From Capnocytophaga haemolytica (GTDB taxonomy: Bacteria; Bacteroidota; Bacteroidia; Flavobacteriales; Flavobacteriaceae), in assembly GCF_001553545.1 (NCBI RefSeq), contig NZ_CP014227.1, positions 845,001 to 909,000 on the forward strand: a stretch of 64,000 nt of DNA, read 5' to 3'. Numbering within the stretch: position 1 is the first letter of the stretch; every line of letters begins with the position of its first letter. Below, piece after piece: positions 1 to 7,179 of the stretch. A program made the translations under genes and the position numbers. Under the pieces are notes generated by a model. That model was not told where the DNA came from. It saw only the letters and a program-made list of their open reading frames with translations, and searched no databases.

Positions 1-585
1 GTAAAAGTCGAAGTTGCGCCCGATGAGCAGCTGCCCGTCAGCGGTGTAGTCGCCCCATACGGCAAGCGATGAGCAGCCCACGAGCATCAAGTCCTGCAAG
101 GCGTGCCCTAAGTCGTGTGCCGAGTGCAGGTAAAGGGCTCGTTCATAAGGGGGAGCAATATAGTTGAAGAGTGTATCCGAATAGCGCGATTGCCCTAAAA
201 GTTCTTCCTTTAAAGGTGGAATGATACAGTTGTTGATGTCGCGGTTAAACCACTTGATAAATCGTCTTAAAAACCGCTGTTTGCGCACCGAAGGGACAAA
301 GTCGTTGAGTTTCGTAAAGAGTAGGCTGTCCTGACGGTGATAGAGCCGCTGGGTCAGTGCCCCCGAGTTGAGCCCTAATTGGTAAGGATTGCCCGAGAGG
401 TAAAGCTCCCATAGCTGCTGACGATTCCTGATGAGGTAATTATCCTCGAAATAGCACAAGCTATCGCCTACTGTATTAACTTGTGGTATTGTGTAGGTAT
501 ACGATACCTCAGGTGGGGTAATCTTCTTGTAGAAGATTCCACACGAGGTCAGTAGCATTGATAATGTGATTAATAGGTATCTCAT
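1..585 (-). CDS. C45-type Ntn-hydrolase/acyltransferase lipoprotein, partial (3' end outside window)
   Basis: The visible 195 codons open with a lipoprotein signal peptide (lipobox cysteine at residue 15, LLTSC), so the protein is probably anchored in a membrane facing the periplasm or surface. Around C171 the sequence reads GCSS, then GDYTADG and LLIGRNFDF. This matches the nucleophile region of the C45 / acyl-CoA:6-APA acyltransferase-like Ntn-hydrolase family, in which the cysteine becomes N-terminal after self-cleavage. The roughly 155 residues before it would be the propeptide. The catalytic domain continues past the left edge. The start codon lies 18 nt downstream of a TATCTTTG box. The DAR operon is nearby, so a role in acyl transfer is conceivable, but that is inference. 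Confidence 0.7.
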   Translation of the reverse strand, partial: MRYLLITLSMLLTSCGIFYKKITPPEVSYTYTIPQVNTVGDSLCYFEDNYLIRNRQQLWELYLSGNPYQLGLNSGALTQRLYHRQDSLLFTKLNDFVPSVRKQRFLRRFIKWFNRDINNCIIPPLKEELLGQSRYSDTLFNYIAPPYERALYLHSAHDLGHALQDLMLVGCSSLAVWGDYTADGQLLIGRNFDFY

Positions 586-603
586 ACGGCTGTATTTCTA
601 TGG

Positions 604-611
604 CAAAGATA
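604..611 (-). promoter_or_regulatory. Bacteroidota -7 box for the C45 lipoprotein gene
   Basis: TATCTTTG on the minus strand, 18 nt before the start codon, fits the TAnnTTTG consensus. No clear -33 TTG is seen. Confidence 0.5.
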
Positions 612-646
612 CGACTTTTTTGGGAAATAGAGAAAGGAGAAAAAGA

Positions 647-673
647 AAGCTGACCTTTTGTGTGGGTCAGCTT
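647..673 (-). terminator. Terminator hairpin after cysN
   Basis: A perfect 9-bp stem (AAGCTGACC / GGTCAGCTT) with a 9-nt loop. On the minus strand it is followed by TCTTTTTC. It lies about 50 nt past the cysN stop and just before the next promoter. Confidence 0.75.
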
Positions 674-723
674 TTTTATAACTTAGCTTGTTGTTCTACG
701 ACTAACTTGGCTGTCGTCCTACA

Positions 724-1974
724 TTATGCCTCTGCGGCTCGCAGCATAAGGGCTCCTACGGTGGCGTTGCTTGTCTCGTCGATGAGGATAGCACTGCCCA
801 TAGGCGCATTCTCTTTAAAGGCATCGTACACGAGAGGTGCAGCCGTTTTCAGGTGTATGCGAGCAATCTCATTCAGCTTTACACCCTCAGAGGCATCGGT
901 GTGCTCAAGGGTATTGACGTCTATCTTGTAGTCAATCTCACGCACAATAGCTTTCACGGTGCGACTGCGTTGCTGCAAGAGGTATTTGTTGCCTTCGGTG
1001 AGCTGTCGCTTGTCGAGCCAGCAGACTACGGCTTCCACCTCCTGACCCATCTCAGGGGTGCTCCCCTCAGGGATGAGGTAATCGCCGCGTGAGATGTCGA
1101 TGTCGTCCGCGATGTGCAGCACTACAGGTTCGCCTGCACGTGCTTCGGGCACTTCCTCGCCCGCAATCTCTATCTTGCTGAGGGTGGTAGCGATCTCTTG
1201 TGGGTATACCTTGAGCTTGTCGCCTTGCTTATACGTGCCAGAGATGATCTGGCCTGCATAGCCGCGGTAATCGTGGAGTTCCTCCGTCTGAGGGCGTATC
1301 ACATATTGCACTTGGAAGCGCGGCTCGTCATACGCTTGTGCATTGATCTCTACCGTCTCTAAGTAATCCAAAAGTGAAATGCCCTTATACCAAGGCATTG
1401 CCTCAGAGGTATTGACGATATTGTCGCCCACAAAAGCCGATATAGGGAAGAAAGTAACATCCTTCAAGCCCAAGCGCGCTGCTACTGCCTCGTAATCCTT
1501 CTTAATGGTGTTAAATACCGTCTCGGAGTAGTCCATTAAGTCCATCTTATTGACAGCGACCACCACCTTCTTTATATTGAGCAGCGAGGCGATGATAGAG
1601 TGCCGCTTGGTCTGCTCGGTTACCCCATTACGGGCATCGACCAGAATGACGATCAGGTCGGAGTTCGAAGCCCCCGTGATCATATTGCGGGTGTACTGTG
1701 TATGGCCTGGCGCATCGGCTATGATAAACTTACGGCGCGGGGTAGCAAAGTAGCGGTAAGCCACGTCGATAGTGATGCCCTGCTCACGCTCAGCCCGCAG
1801 TCCGTCAGTGAGGATGGCAAGGTCAATGCCATCAGCATTCTTATTCTTCGATTGCTGTTCCAAAGCCTCGAGTTGGTCAGCTAAAATGCTCTTACTGTCG
1901 TAAAGAAGTCGCCCGATGAGCGTGCTTTTACCGTCATCGACGCTTCCCGCAGTGATAAATCTCAGTATATCCAT
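724..1974 (-). CDS. cysN: Sulfate adenylyltransferase large (GTPase) subunit CysN
   Basis: A 416-aa cytoplasmic translation-factor-type GTPase. CysN binds CysD and couples GTP hydrolysis to formation of adenosine 5'-phosphosulfate from ATP and sulfate. Visible motifs are the P-loop GSVDDGKST (residues 10-18), the switch region EREQGITIDVAYRYF, DAPGH and NKMD, followed by two beta-barrel domains, as in EF-Tu-like CysN. The length is usual for CysN without a fused APS kinase. Oddly, no cysD lies upstream, although cysD-cysN is the common arrangement. The gene stands alone between its own promoter and terminator. The catalytic partner must be elsewhere, or the gene is an orphan. Confidence 0.92.
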   Translation of the reverse strand: MDILRFITAGSVDDGKSTLIGRLLYDSKSILADQLEALEQQSKNKNADGIDLAILTDGLRAEREQGITIDVAYRYFATPRRKFIIADAPGHTQYTRNMITGASNSDLIVILVDARNGVTEQTKRHSIIASLLNIKKVVVAVNKMDLMDYSETVFNTIKKDYEAVAARLGLKDVTFFPISAFVGDNIVNTSEAMPWYKGISLLDYLETVEINAQAYDEPRFQVQYVIRPQTEELHDYRGYAGQIISGTYKQGDKLKVYPQEIATTLSKIEIAGEEVPEARAGEPVVLHIADDIDISRGDYLIPEGSTPEMGQEVEAVVCWLDKRQLTEGNKYLLQQRSRTVKAIVREIDYKIDVNTLEHTDASEGVKLNEIARIHLKTAAPLVYDAFKENAPMGSAILIDETSNATVGALMLRAAEA

Positions 1975-2002
1975 AAAGTTGATCTTCTATTGAAATGAGC
2001 GG

Positions 2003-2032
2003 CAAAGATACGAAATAATGTATAATGTACAA
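2003..2032 (-). promoter_or_regulatory. cysN promoter
   Basis: Minus-strand TATCTTTG (2003-2010) lies 19 nt from TTG (2030-2032), the Bacteroidota sigma-ABfr pattern. The spacer and -33 element lie inside a 7-bp repeat array. Confidence 0.7.
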
Positions 2033-2048
2033 TGAATAATGGATAATT
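2014..2048. repeat. 7-bp tandem repeat array (NNNAATG type, 5 units)
   Basis: Five consecutive heptamers, four ending in AATG and the last in AATT, overlap the cysN promoter spacer. See the finding on 7-bp arrays. Confidence 0.7.
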
Positions 2049-2062
2049 TTAAGAGAGCAGGT

Positions 2063-2253
2063 TCAACCTACAAGTGTATTTTTTTTGAGTATCTGTTCAA
2101 TTTCTTTGTCGAAGTCAGCGTTTATCTTTTTGGGTTTATTAAAAATATCATACTCTGCATCAGCTTTTTACTTTGCTTGCTCAGTTTTGTAAGGTGTTTA
2201 TTTATGGCAGGAACACCTATGTCAAAAAGTGCAGTGATTGCTTTTTGAGCCAT
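2063..2253 (-). pseudogene. Decayed remnant of a RhuM-like protein
   Basis: Reading the minus strand gives AITALFDIGVPAINKHLTK, which resembles the N-terminal helix-turn-helix segment of RhuM family proteins. It runs directly, after a frame change near 2160, into KADAEYDIF and NADFDKEIEQIL, which resemble the extreme C-terminus of the same family. The long middle part is missing and the frame is broken, so this looks like an internally deleted relic. The family match is from memory of conserved motifs, not from a search. Confidence 0.5.
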
Positions 2254-2279
2254 TCAAGGGGATTGCTGTACGAGGTTGC

Positions 2280-2323
2280 TTCGATAGCGCTCCGATATGG
2301 CTCCGTTAGGTGTTCGATGGGCG
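2280..2323. repeat. 11-bp phased repeat array (4 units)
   Basis: Four consecutive 11-mers with consensus TYCGATAGGSN-like. See the finding on 11-bp arrays. Confidence 0.6.
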
Positions 2324-2360
2324 TGGTGTGTGATTTTCTTTTTTGTGGAGAGTCAGAGTA

Positions 2361-2390
2361 TTGCTGTTTGAAAAAAAAATCGTACTTTTG
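2361..2390 (+). promoter_or_regulatory. Promoter of the DAR/flexirubin operon
   Basis: TTG (2361-2363), a 19-nt spacer, then TACTTTTG (2383-2390), ending 29 nt before the acyl carrier protein start. Confidence 0.75.
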
Positions 2391-2419
2391 CCGCCTGAGA
2401 ACATTTAGCAGTTTTATTT

Positions 2420-2665
2420 ATGACCAGAGAAGAGATTATAACGATTGTCGATAACATCTTTGTCGATGAGTTTGAGGTGGATAGGAGCGTGATTGCCCCT
2501 GAGGCACCAATGCGCGAGAGTTTAGGCTTGGACAGCCTCGACTACGTGGATTTGGTAGTGGTGATTGAGGCTCAACTCGGGGTGAAACTCACAGAAGCTG
2601 ACTTTAAGTCGGTGGTTACTTTTGATGACTTTTACACTACCTTAGATCAGAAAATCAATGGATAA
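2420..2665 (+). CDS. Acyl carrier protein of the dialkylresorcinol pathway
   Basis: An 81-aa acidic acyl carrier protein. S39 in GLDSLD is the expected attachment site for 4'-phosphopantetheine, followed by the typical helix II (YVDLVVVIEAQLGV). It is the first gene after the operon promoter, and its stop overlaps the start of the acyltransferase gene (ATGGATAA). In known DAR clusters a dedicated carrier protein (DarC in Pseudomonas) accompanies darA and darB, so it probably carries the beta-ketoacyl or acyl chains used by the ketosynthase downstream. It is distinct from a housekeeping AcpP, which normally sits beside fabF. Confidence 0.88.
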   Translation: MTREEIITIVDNIFVDEFEVDRSVIAPEAPMRESLGLDSLDYVDLVVVIEAQLGVKLTEADFKSVVTFDDFYTTLDQKING

Positions 2666-3554
2666 GGAGGCGAATGCCAAGACGAAATGGCAAGGCAAAT
2701 CAAAAGGTACGGTACTTGGCTACCGTATTTTTGTGTTTTTGATAAAGCATTTGGGGCTTTATGCGGCTTATATTTTGCTTATATTCGTCGCTTTCTATTA
2801 TTTTCTTACTGAATGGCGCTCCAATGGCTATCTGTACGCTTATTTTCGCCAGCGGCAGGGTTATTCGCGCGCGCGATCGGTGATTTCTCTTTATAAGAAT
2901 TACTTCGTCTTCGGGCAGACGATCATCGATAAGATCGCTATCCTTTCGGGCTTGGAAGACCGTTTTACCTTTGAGTTCGATGGGGTGGAGCACCTTACGC
3001 AGTTGCTCGCTAAGCGCAAGTGTGGGGTGCTCATCTCGGCACATATAGGCAACTTTGAGATCGCTGAGCCTTTCTTTCGCAAGGTGGATTTGGAGTTGCA
3101 GATCAGTACGGTAACTACCGATATGGAGCGCTCGGTGATTAAGGACTACATCGACAGTATCAGTACCCAACATCCTACCAATCAGTTTATTTACATCAAG
3201 GATGATATGAGCCATATCTTCGAGATACACCAAGCACTGAACCGCGATGAGGTGATTTGCTTTACGGGGGATCGCTATTTTGAAGGCTCGAAGTCGCTTC
3301 GTGCGCCTTTTTTGGGCAAGGAAGCGCAGTTTCCTGCGGGTCCCTTCTTGATCGCTTCGCGTTTGGAGGCTCCTGTGATTTTTGTGTATGTGATGAAGGA
3401 GCGCCATCTGCACTATCACCTTTACGCCCGTGTGGCTGAGGTGAAGCGCCGCGATGCACAGGGGTTGCTCAATGCTTATATCGACCATACGGAACAGATG
3501 CTGCGGCGCTATCCGTTGCAGTGGTTTAACTATTTTGATTTTTGGCAAAAGTGA
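2658..3554 (+). CDS. LpxL/HtrB-like lysophospholipid acyltransferase of the DAR/flexirubin cluster
   Basis: 298 aa, of the lipid A late-acyltransferase family. It has an N-terminal membrane segment (about residues 31-50), the catalytic H-x4-E motif HIGNFE (H119, E124), a GDRYF segment and a FPAGPFLIASRLEAPVIFV stretch typical of the family. Family members move an acyl group from a carrier protein to a lipid acceptor at the inner membrane. Within this operon the acceptor is more likely the dialkylresorcinol or the polyene chain than lipid A; that part is inference. It overlaps the acyl carrier protein gene by 8 nt and overlaps darA at TGATG, so translation is coupled. Confidence 0.82.
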   Translation: MDKEANAKTKWQGKSKGTVLGYRIFVFLIKHLGLYAAYILLIFVAFYYFLTEWRSNGYLYAYFRQRQGYSRARSVISLYKNYFVFGQTIIDKIAILSGLEDRFTFEFDGVEHLTQLLAKRKCGVLISAHIGNFEIAEPFFRKVDLELQISTVTTDMERSVIKDYIDSISTQHPTNQFIYIKDDMSHIFEIHQALNRDEVICFTGDRYFEGSKSLRAPFLGKEAQFPAGPFLIASRLEAPVIFVYVMKERHLHYHLYARVAEVKRRDAQGLLNAYIDHTEQMLRRYPLQWFNYFDFWQK

Positions 3555-4450
3555 TGAAGAAGGTTTTAGTGGTCTATTACAGTCAGTCGGGGCAGTTGCG
3601 GCGTATAGCCGAGCGTTTTATGCGGGGCTTTGAAGATACGTCCATCGCGGTGGATTGGTACGAGATAAAGCCTGTGGAGGACTTTCCTTTTCCGTGGACG
3701 GATGCGGCGTTCTTTGGGGCTTTTCCTGAGTCGTATCTGCAAGTGCCACAAGCCTTACAGCCTATTCCTGAGTCGATTGCTGAGAAGGACTACGACCTTA
3801 TCGTGTTGGCGTATCAGGTGTGGTATCTTTCACCTTCAATTCCTATTACTTCTTTTTTAAAGAGCGAGGCAGGCAAGCGGCTCATCGCGGGCAAATCTGT
3901 GATTACGCTCTCGGGCACGCGCAATATGTGGGTGCAAGCTCAGAAGAAAGTCAAAGCCTTGCTGAGTGGAGTAGGGGCGGAGCTCGTGGGCAATATCGCC
4001 CTGACGGACAGGCACGCCAACCATATCAGCGTGATTACCATAGTGCAATGGATGTTCAGCGGCAACCCTGAGCCTAAGCAGCGATGGCTGCCTAAGGCGG
4101 GTGTGTCTGAGGACGATATCAAGGGGGCAGCTGCTTATGGTGAACTCGCTTCGTACTATACCCTGCAAGGCGATTACGCCCCTCTGCAAAGGGAGCTTGT
4201 AGCGCGTGGGGCAGTGCACCTAAAGCCTTTTCTACTCTCAGCGGAGAAGAAGGGCAATAGGCTCTTTGGCATCTGGGCGCGACTTATCTATGGTAGCCCT
4301 CGCCGCGAGTTTTTGTTGAAGTGTTTTCGGGCGTATCTGTATGTGGCGATTTGGGTGTTGATGCCGATAGTAGCGTTGTTGTATTGGCTTACTTACCCGC
4401 TGGCGTATAAGAAGATACGCAGGGAGATGCAGGAGGCGAGAGGGGTGTAG
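3554..4450 (+). CDS. darA: DarA-like dialkylresorcinol-forming enzyme (flavodoxin-like aromatase)
   Basis: 298 aa from the ATG that overlaps the upstream stop (TGATG). A TTG 12 nt earlier is possible but less likely. The N-terminus is a flavodoxin-like fold with a phosphate-binding loop (YYSQSGQLRRIAERF), and a hydrophobic pair of helices near the C-terminus (YVAIWVLMPIVALLYWLTYPL) suggests membrane association. In Pseudomonas and Bacteroidota, DarA turns the cyclohexanedione made by DarB into the 2,5-dialkylresorcinol. Its place directly before a DarB-type ketosynthase supports the call. The FMN-like loop suggests a flavin-dependent oxidation, which is inference. Confidence 0.82.
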   Translation: MKKVLVVYYSQSGQLRRIAERFMRGFEDTSIAVDWYEIKPVEDFPFPWTDAAFFGAFPESYLQVPQALQPIPESIAEKDYDLIVLAYQVWYLSPSIPITSFLKSEAGKRLIAGKSVITLSGTRNMWVQAQKKVKALLSGVGAELVGNIALTDRHANHISVITIVQWMFSGNPEPKQRWLPKAGVSEDDIKGAAAYGELASYYTLQGDYAPLQRELVARGAVHLKPFLLSAEKKGNRLFGIWARLIYGSPRREFLLKCFRAYLYVAIWVLMPIVALLYWLTYPLAYKKIRREMQEARGV

Positions 4451-4509
4451 TACGCCCTTATATTTTCAGTTTTTTCTTCCACAACTATTTCCTATTTCCA
4501 AAAAAGTTG

Positions 4510-4517
4510 TACTTTTG
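4510..4517 (+). promoter_or_regulatory. Internal promoter -7 box before darB
   Basis: TACTTTTG ending 18 nt before ATG 4536. It makes the in-frame ATG-like start at 4515 untenable and suggests that darB and the genes after it can be transcribed apart from darA. Confidence 0.6.
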
Positions 4518-4535
4518 CCCTTTATTGAGAATTTT

Positions 4536-5672
4536 ATGAACGAGGTATATATTACGAAGGCAGGGAAGTATCTGCCGAATGCGCCTGTGGGCAATGATGC
4601 GATGGAGGCTTTTTTGGGCAAGATAGGCGATGCTGCCTCTAAGGCGCGGCGTATTGTGTTGCGCAATAACGGCATACAGACACGCTACTACGCTCTCGAC
4701 AGCGAGGGGCACCCCACACATACCAACGCTCAACTGACGGCTGAGGCAGTGCGCACACTCTTGGGTGAGGGCTTTTCACTTGCGGATATAGAGGTGCTTT
4801 CGTGTGGCACCTCTACGCCCGACTGTCTGTTGCCCTCGCACGCAGCGATGGTGCACGGCCTCTTGGGCGGGCATTCGATGGAGCTGAATTCCTCGGCAGG
4901 GGTGTGCAATTCGGGTATGAATGCGCTGAAATTTGGCTACCTTTCGGTGCGTTCGGGCAATAGCAGTAATGCGGTGTGCACGGGCTCGGAGCGCGTATCT
5001 ACTTGGCTCAGGCGCGAGCAGTATGACAATGAAGTGCAGGCACTCGCTGCCTTAGAAGCACAGCCGATAGTGGCTTTTAAGAAGGATTTTCTGCGGTTTA
5101 TGCTCTCCGATGGGGCGGGTGCTTTCTTGTTGGAAAATAAGCCGCGCAAAGGTTCTTTACGCATTCAGTGGATGGATGCCTACTCGTATGCGCACCAGTT
5201 AGAGGCTTGTATGTATGCAGGCGGCGATAAGCAGGCGGATGGTAGCCTTAAAGGGTGGAGTGAGTACGCCCCCGAGGCGTGGCTCAGCGAGTCGGTATTT
5301 GCCATTAAGCAGGATGTGAAGTTGCTCAATGAGCATATCTTAGTGAAGGGTGCCGAGAGTATGCGCGCTACCCTCGACAAGCACAGTTTGCGTGCTGAGG
5401 ATATCACCTACTTTCTGCCGCACATTTCCTCGTGTTACTTTAAGGAGCGGCTTTATGCGCAATTGAAGTCGGTGGGTATTGACATTCCGTTGGATCGTTG
5501 GTTTATCAACTTGCCTGAGGTGGGCAATGTAGGGTCTGCCTCGGCTTACTTGATGCTCGAGGCGTTGATGTCCTCAGGGCGATTGAAGGCAGGGGATAGC
5601 GTACTGCTGTCGGTACCCGAAAGCGGAAGGTTTTCGTATACGTACGCGCTTCTTACAATGAGTAGAGAGTAA
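4536..5672 (+). CDS. darB: DarB-like ketosynthase III / cyclase
   Basis: 378 aa from ATG 4536, chosen because a -7 box overlaps the alternative start 7 codons earlier. It is a KAS III fold: catalytic C124 in SSAGVCNSGMNAL, His in FLPHIS, and Asn in LPEVGNVGSAS. DarB enzymes condense two fatty-acid-derived beta-ketoacyl units head to head and cyclise them to a 1,3-cyclohexanedione, the DAR precursor. The final residues (TMSRE and stop) are encoded inside a 7-bp repeat array, so the C-terminus has apparently been rewritten by the repeat. The intergenic space to the next gene is filled by repeat. Confidence 0.88.
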   Translation: MNEVYITKAGKYLPNAPVGNDAMEAFLGKIGDAASKARRIVLRNNGIQTRYYALDSEGHPTHTNAQLTAEAVRTLLGEGFSLADIEVLSCGTSTPDCLLPSHAAMVHGLLGGHSMELNSSAGVCNSGMNALKFGYLSVRSGNSSNAVCTGSERVSTWLRREQYDNEVQALAALEAQPIVAFKKDFLRFMLSDGAGAFLLENKPRKGSLRIQWMDAYSYAHQLEACMYAGGDKQADGSLKGWSEYAPEAWLSESVFAIKQDVKLLNEHILVKGAESMRATLDKHSLRAEDITYFLPHISSCYFKERLYAQLKSVGIDIPLDRWFINLPEVGNVGSASAYLMLEALMSSGRLKAGDSVLLSVPESGRFSYTYALLTMSRE

Positions 5673-5747
5673 TGAGTAGAGAGTTCAGCACGTTAGCCCT
5701 AAAAGCTCAAAGCTAAAAGCTGAATTTGGGATCATTGAACATTGAAA
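5657..5747. repeat. 7-bp repeat element with TTCRGCRCGTTAGC core, copy 1
   Basis: Four heptamers alternating AATGAGT and AGAGAGT (5657-5684) are followed by the core TTCAGCACGTTAGCC (5684-5698), then four heptamers of the CTAAAAG type (5699-5726) and two of the ATTGAAM type. The darB stop codon is inside the array and the next ATG follows it directly. Confidence 0.75.
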
Positions 5748-6163
5748 TGGATAAAGACAAGATATTGCAACTCATTCCGCAGCGTCCACCGATGGTGATG
5801 GTTGATGCTTTGCTCGCCTATACGCCTGAAACGGGAAAGGCTGGACTTACGATCACTGAAGAGAATCTCTTTGTCAGAGGAGGCTACTTCTCGGAGTCGG
5901 GCTTGATTGAGCATATAGCACAGAGCATCGCCCTGCACAAAGGCTATTACTATTATCTCAATGGGAAACCAGCACCTATGGGCTATATTGGAGCTATCAA
6001 GCAGATCAACATCGCACGATTGCCCCGTGTGGGTGAGGTGTTGCGCACTGAGATCGTCATCATTCAGGAGTTTATGGACGTAACCTTAGTGAAAATGCAG
6101 ACCTTTATCGGCGATGAACGTATTGCCGAAGGAGAAATGAAGACAGTTTTAGCTAATGATTAA
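5747..6163 (+). CDS. Hotdog-fold 3-hydroxyacyl-ACP dehydratase-like protein (ApeP-like), first copy
   Basis: 138 aa from ATG 5747; a TTG at 5726 lies in repeat DNA and is a poorer start. It has the hotdog family opening (IPQRPPMVMVD) and a central helix GLIEHIAQSIALHKG, as in ApeP/FabZ-type dehydratases of aryl polyene and flexirubin clusters. The classical FabZ active-site histidine of the GHFPG motif is absent here (GGYFSES), as in ApeP-like proteins. It probably acts on carrier-protein-bound chains during polyene or resorcinol assembly. It is flanked on both sides by 7-bp repeat elements and its stop codon is part of the second one. Confidence 0.72.
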   Translation: MDKDKILQLIPQRPPMVMVDALLAYTPETGKAGLTITEENLFVRGGYFSESGLIEHIAQSIALHKGYYYYLNGKPAPMGYIGAIKQINIARLPRVGEVLRTEIVIIQEFMDVTLVKMQTFIGDERIAEGEMKTVLAND

Positions 6164-6227
6164 TGAGTAGAGAGTAATGAGTAATGAGTTCGGCGCGTTA
6201 GCAATTTACTCTCTGCTCTCTACTCTC
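6154..6227. repeat. 7-bp repeat element with TTCRGCRCGTTAGC core, copy 2
   Basis: Left heptamers of the TAATGAG type (6154-6188), core TTCGGCGCGTTAGC (6189-6202), and right heptamers of the TACTCTC type (6207-6227) that are the inverse complement of the left kind. A long imperfect hairpin is therefore possible. The left array contains the stop codon of the upstream gene. Confidence 0.75.
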
Positions 6228-6252
6228 TGGCGAAGCCTAATCCCTAAACACT

Positions 6253-6693
6253 ATGAACATACGGATAGACAAATATTTACCCCACCAGCCACCGATGCTT
6301 ATGGTGGATACAATTACCGACATCAGCAATACGCACGTGGTGACGGAGTTTGCTGTTGTGCGCGATTGTATCTTCGTTGAGGGTGGTCGTTTTGCTGAGG
6401 TGGGGCTCATTGAAAATATGGCACAGACCTGCTCGGCAATAGTGGGGCAGTTTCTCTTTGGCATTGAGGATTCGAGCAACTACGTGGTAGGCTATATCAG
6501 TGCCATTAAGCAGGCTGAAATCTTTGCGCTCCCCGCAGTGGGTAGCACTGTATGCACTAAGGCAGCATTGCTTTCGCGTTTCGACTCTGAGGCGTATATA
6601 CTCTGCGCAATGCAGTGCCAGGTGTATGAAGAGGAGCGGCTGCTGGCTTCTGCTGAGATGAATTTAGTGATTAAACCAGATGTAACACAATGA
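6253..6693 (+). CDS. Hotdog-fold dehydratase-like protein (ApeP-like), second copy
   Basis: 146 aa, a paralogue of the preceding gene: LPHQPPMLMVD opening, EGGRFAEVGLIENMAQTCSAIVG central helix, and the shared VGYISAIKQAEIFALPAVG segment. The first motif keeps the LPH histidine that the other copy lacks. Adjacent paralogous hotdog proteins suggest a heterodimer or division of labour between dehydration steps. Its stop overlaps the next gene's start (ATGA-type), so the two are translationally coupled. Confidence 0.72.
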   Translation: MNIRIDKYLPHQPPMLMVDTITDISNTHVVTEFAVVRDCIFVEGGRFAEVGLIENMAQTCSAIVGQFLFGIEDSSNYVVGYISAIKQAEIFALPAVGSTVCTKAALLSRFDSEAYILCAMQCQVYEEERLLASAEMNLVIKPDVTQ

Positions 6694-7088
6694 AAGAAAA
6701 TGAAGTACCACAAGAGCTCGGTGCCCTCGGCGGGCTTACAGAGCTGTGCTATGCCACTGATGAAGAAGGCAACTACACCACCCTGCAAAGCGTAGGTTGG
6801 GATGTGAAAACTACGGCTATCAGAGCCTCAATGGTGCTTTTTGCTGAGCAGATGGAAGAGGCGCGCCAGCAAGCCCTCTCAGGCAAGCGGAGTCCGTTGC
6901 CGTACTATATGCTTAAGAACCGTATGGATTATGGGGTGCTTGCTGCCAGTGTAGGGCTACCTGTGTGGCTCGTGAAGCTGCACTCCCGTCCGTTTTTCTT
7001 TAAGCGGCTATCTAAAAAGCGCTTAGAGCAGTATGCCGAAGTGTTGGGCATCACTGTGGAGAGGCTTACTTCAACGAGGTGTGAGTAG
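6690..7088 (+). CDS. Unknown 132-aa protein of the DAR operon
   Basis: A soluble protein with no signal peptide and no motif I can name. The first third is acidic and glycine-rich (GALGGLTELCYATDEEGNY). The C-terminal half has helix-rich segments (YGVLAASVGLPVWLVKLHSRPFFFKRLSKKRLEQYAEVLGI split by a basic patch) that could be a helix-turn-helix or a protein-binding bundle. It overlaps the second hotdog gene by 4 nt and is the last gene before the operon terminator, so it belongs functionally to the DAR genes. Confidence 0.7.
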   Translation: MKENEVPQELGALGGLTELCYATDEEGNYTTLQSVGWDVKTTAIRASMVLFAEQMEEARQQALSGKRSPLPYYMLKNRMDYGVLAASVGLPVWLVKLHSRPFFFKRLSKKRLEQYAEVLGITVERLTSTRCE

Positions 7089-7098
7089 AAAAGATCAG

Positions 7099-7132
7099 TG
7101 CGCCATCCGTAAATGGGTGGCGCATTTTTTTT
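7099..7132 (+). terminator. Terminator of the DAR operon
   Basis: Stem TGCGCCA / TGGCGCA with an intervening partly paired loop, followed by eight T residues. Confidence 0.9.
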
Positions 7133-7160
7133 GCGGTTTCGAATATTCTCTATACCTTTG
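7131..7160 (+). promoter_or_regulatory. Sulfatase gene promoter
   Basis: TTG (7131-7133), 19-nt spacer, TACCTTTG (7153-7160), ending 19 nt before the start codon. Confidence 0.75.
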
Positions 7161-7179
7161 CCTCAAATTTTTCAGACCA

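Larger units (their letters stand above)
1975..2419. other. Gene-free 445-bp region with promoters, repeats and a gene remnant
   Basis: It holds the cysN promoter, a 7-bp repeat array, a decayed RhuM-like remnant, an 11-bp repeat array and the DAR operon promoter, each listed separately. Short ORFs on the plus strand here look accidental. Confidence 0.7.

Noticed and set aside
2039..2248. Plus-strand ORF rich in Phe and Leu before the DAR operon
   Set aside because: It is the antisense reading of the RhuM-like remnant; no promoter or start context supports it.
2700..3548. Long antisense ORF opposite the acyltransferase gene (282 codons)
   Set aside because: Low-complexity basic translation without motifs; the sense strand has clear catalytic motifs and operon coupling.
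7033..7179. N-terminal extension of the sulfatase
   Set aside because: It runs through the DAR terminator and the sulfatase promoter; the lipoprotein signal starts at 7180.
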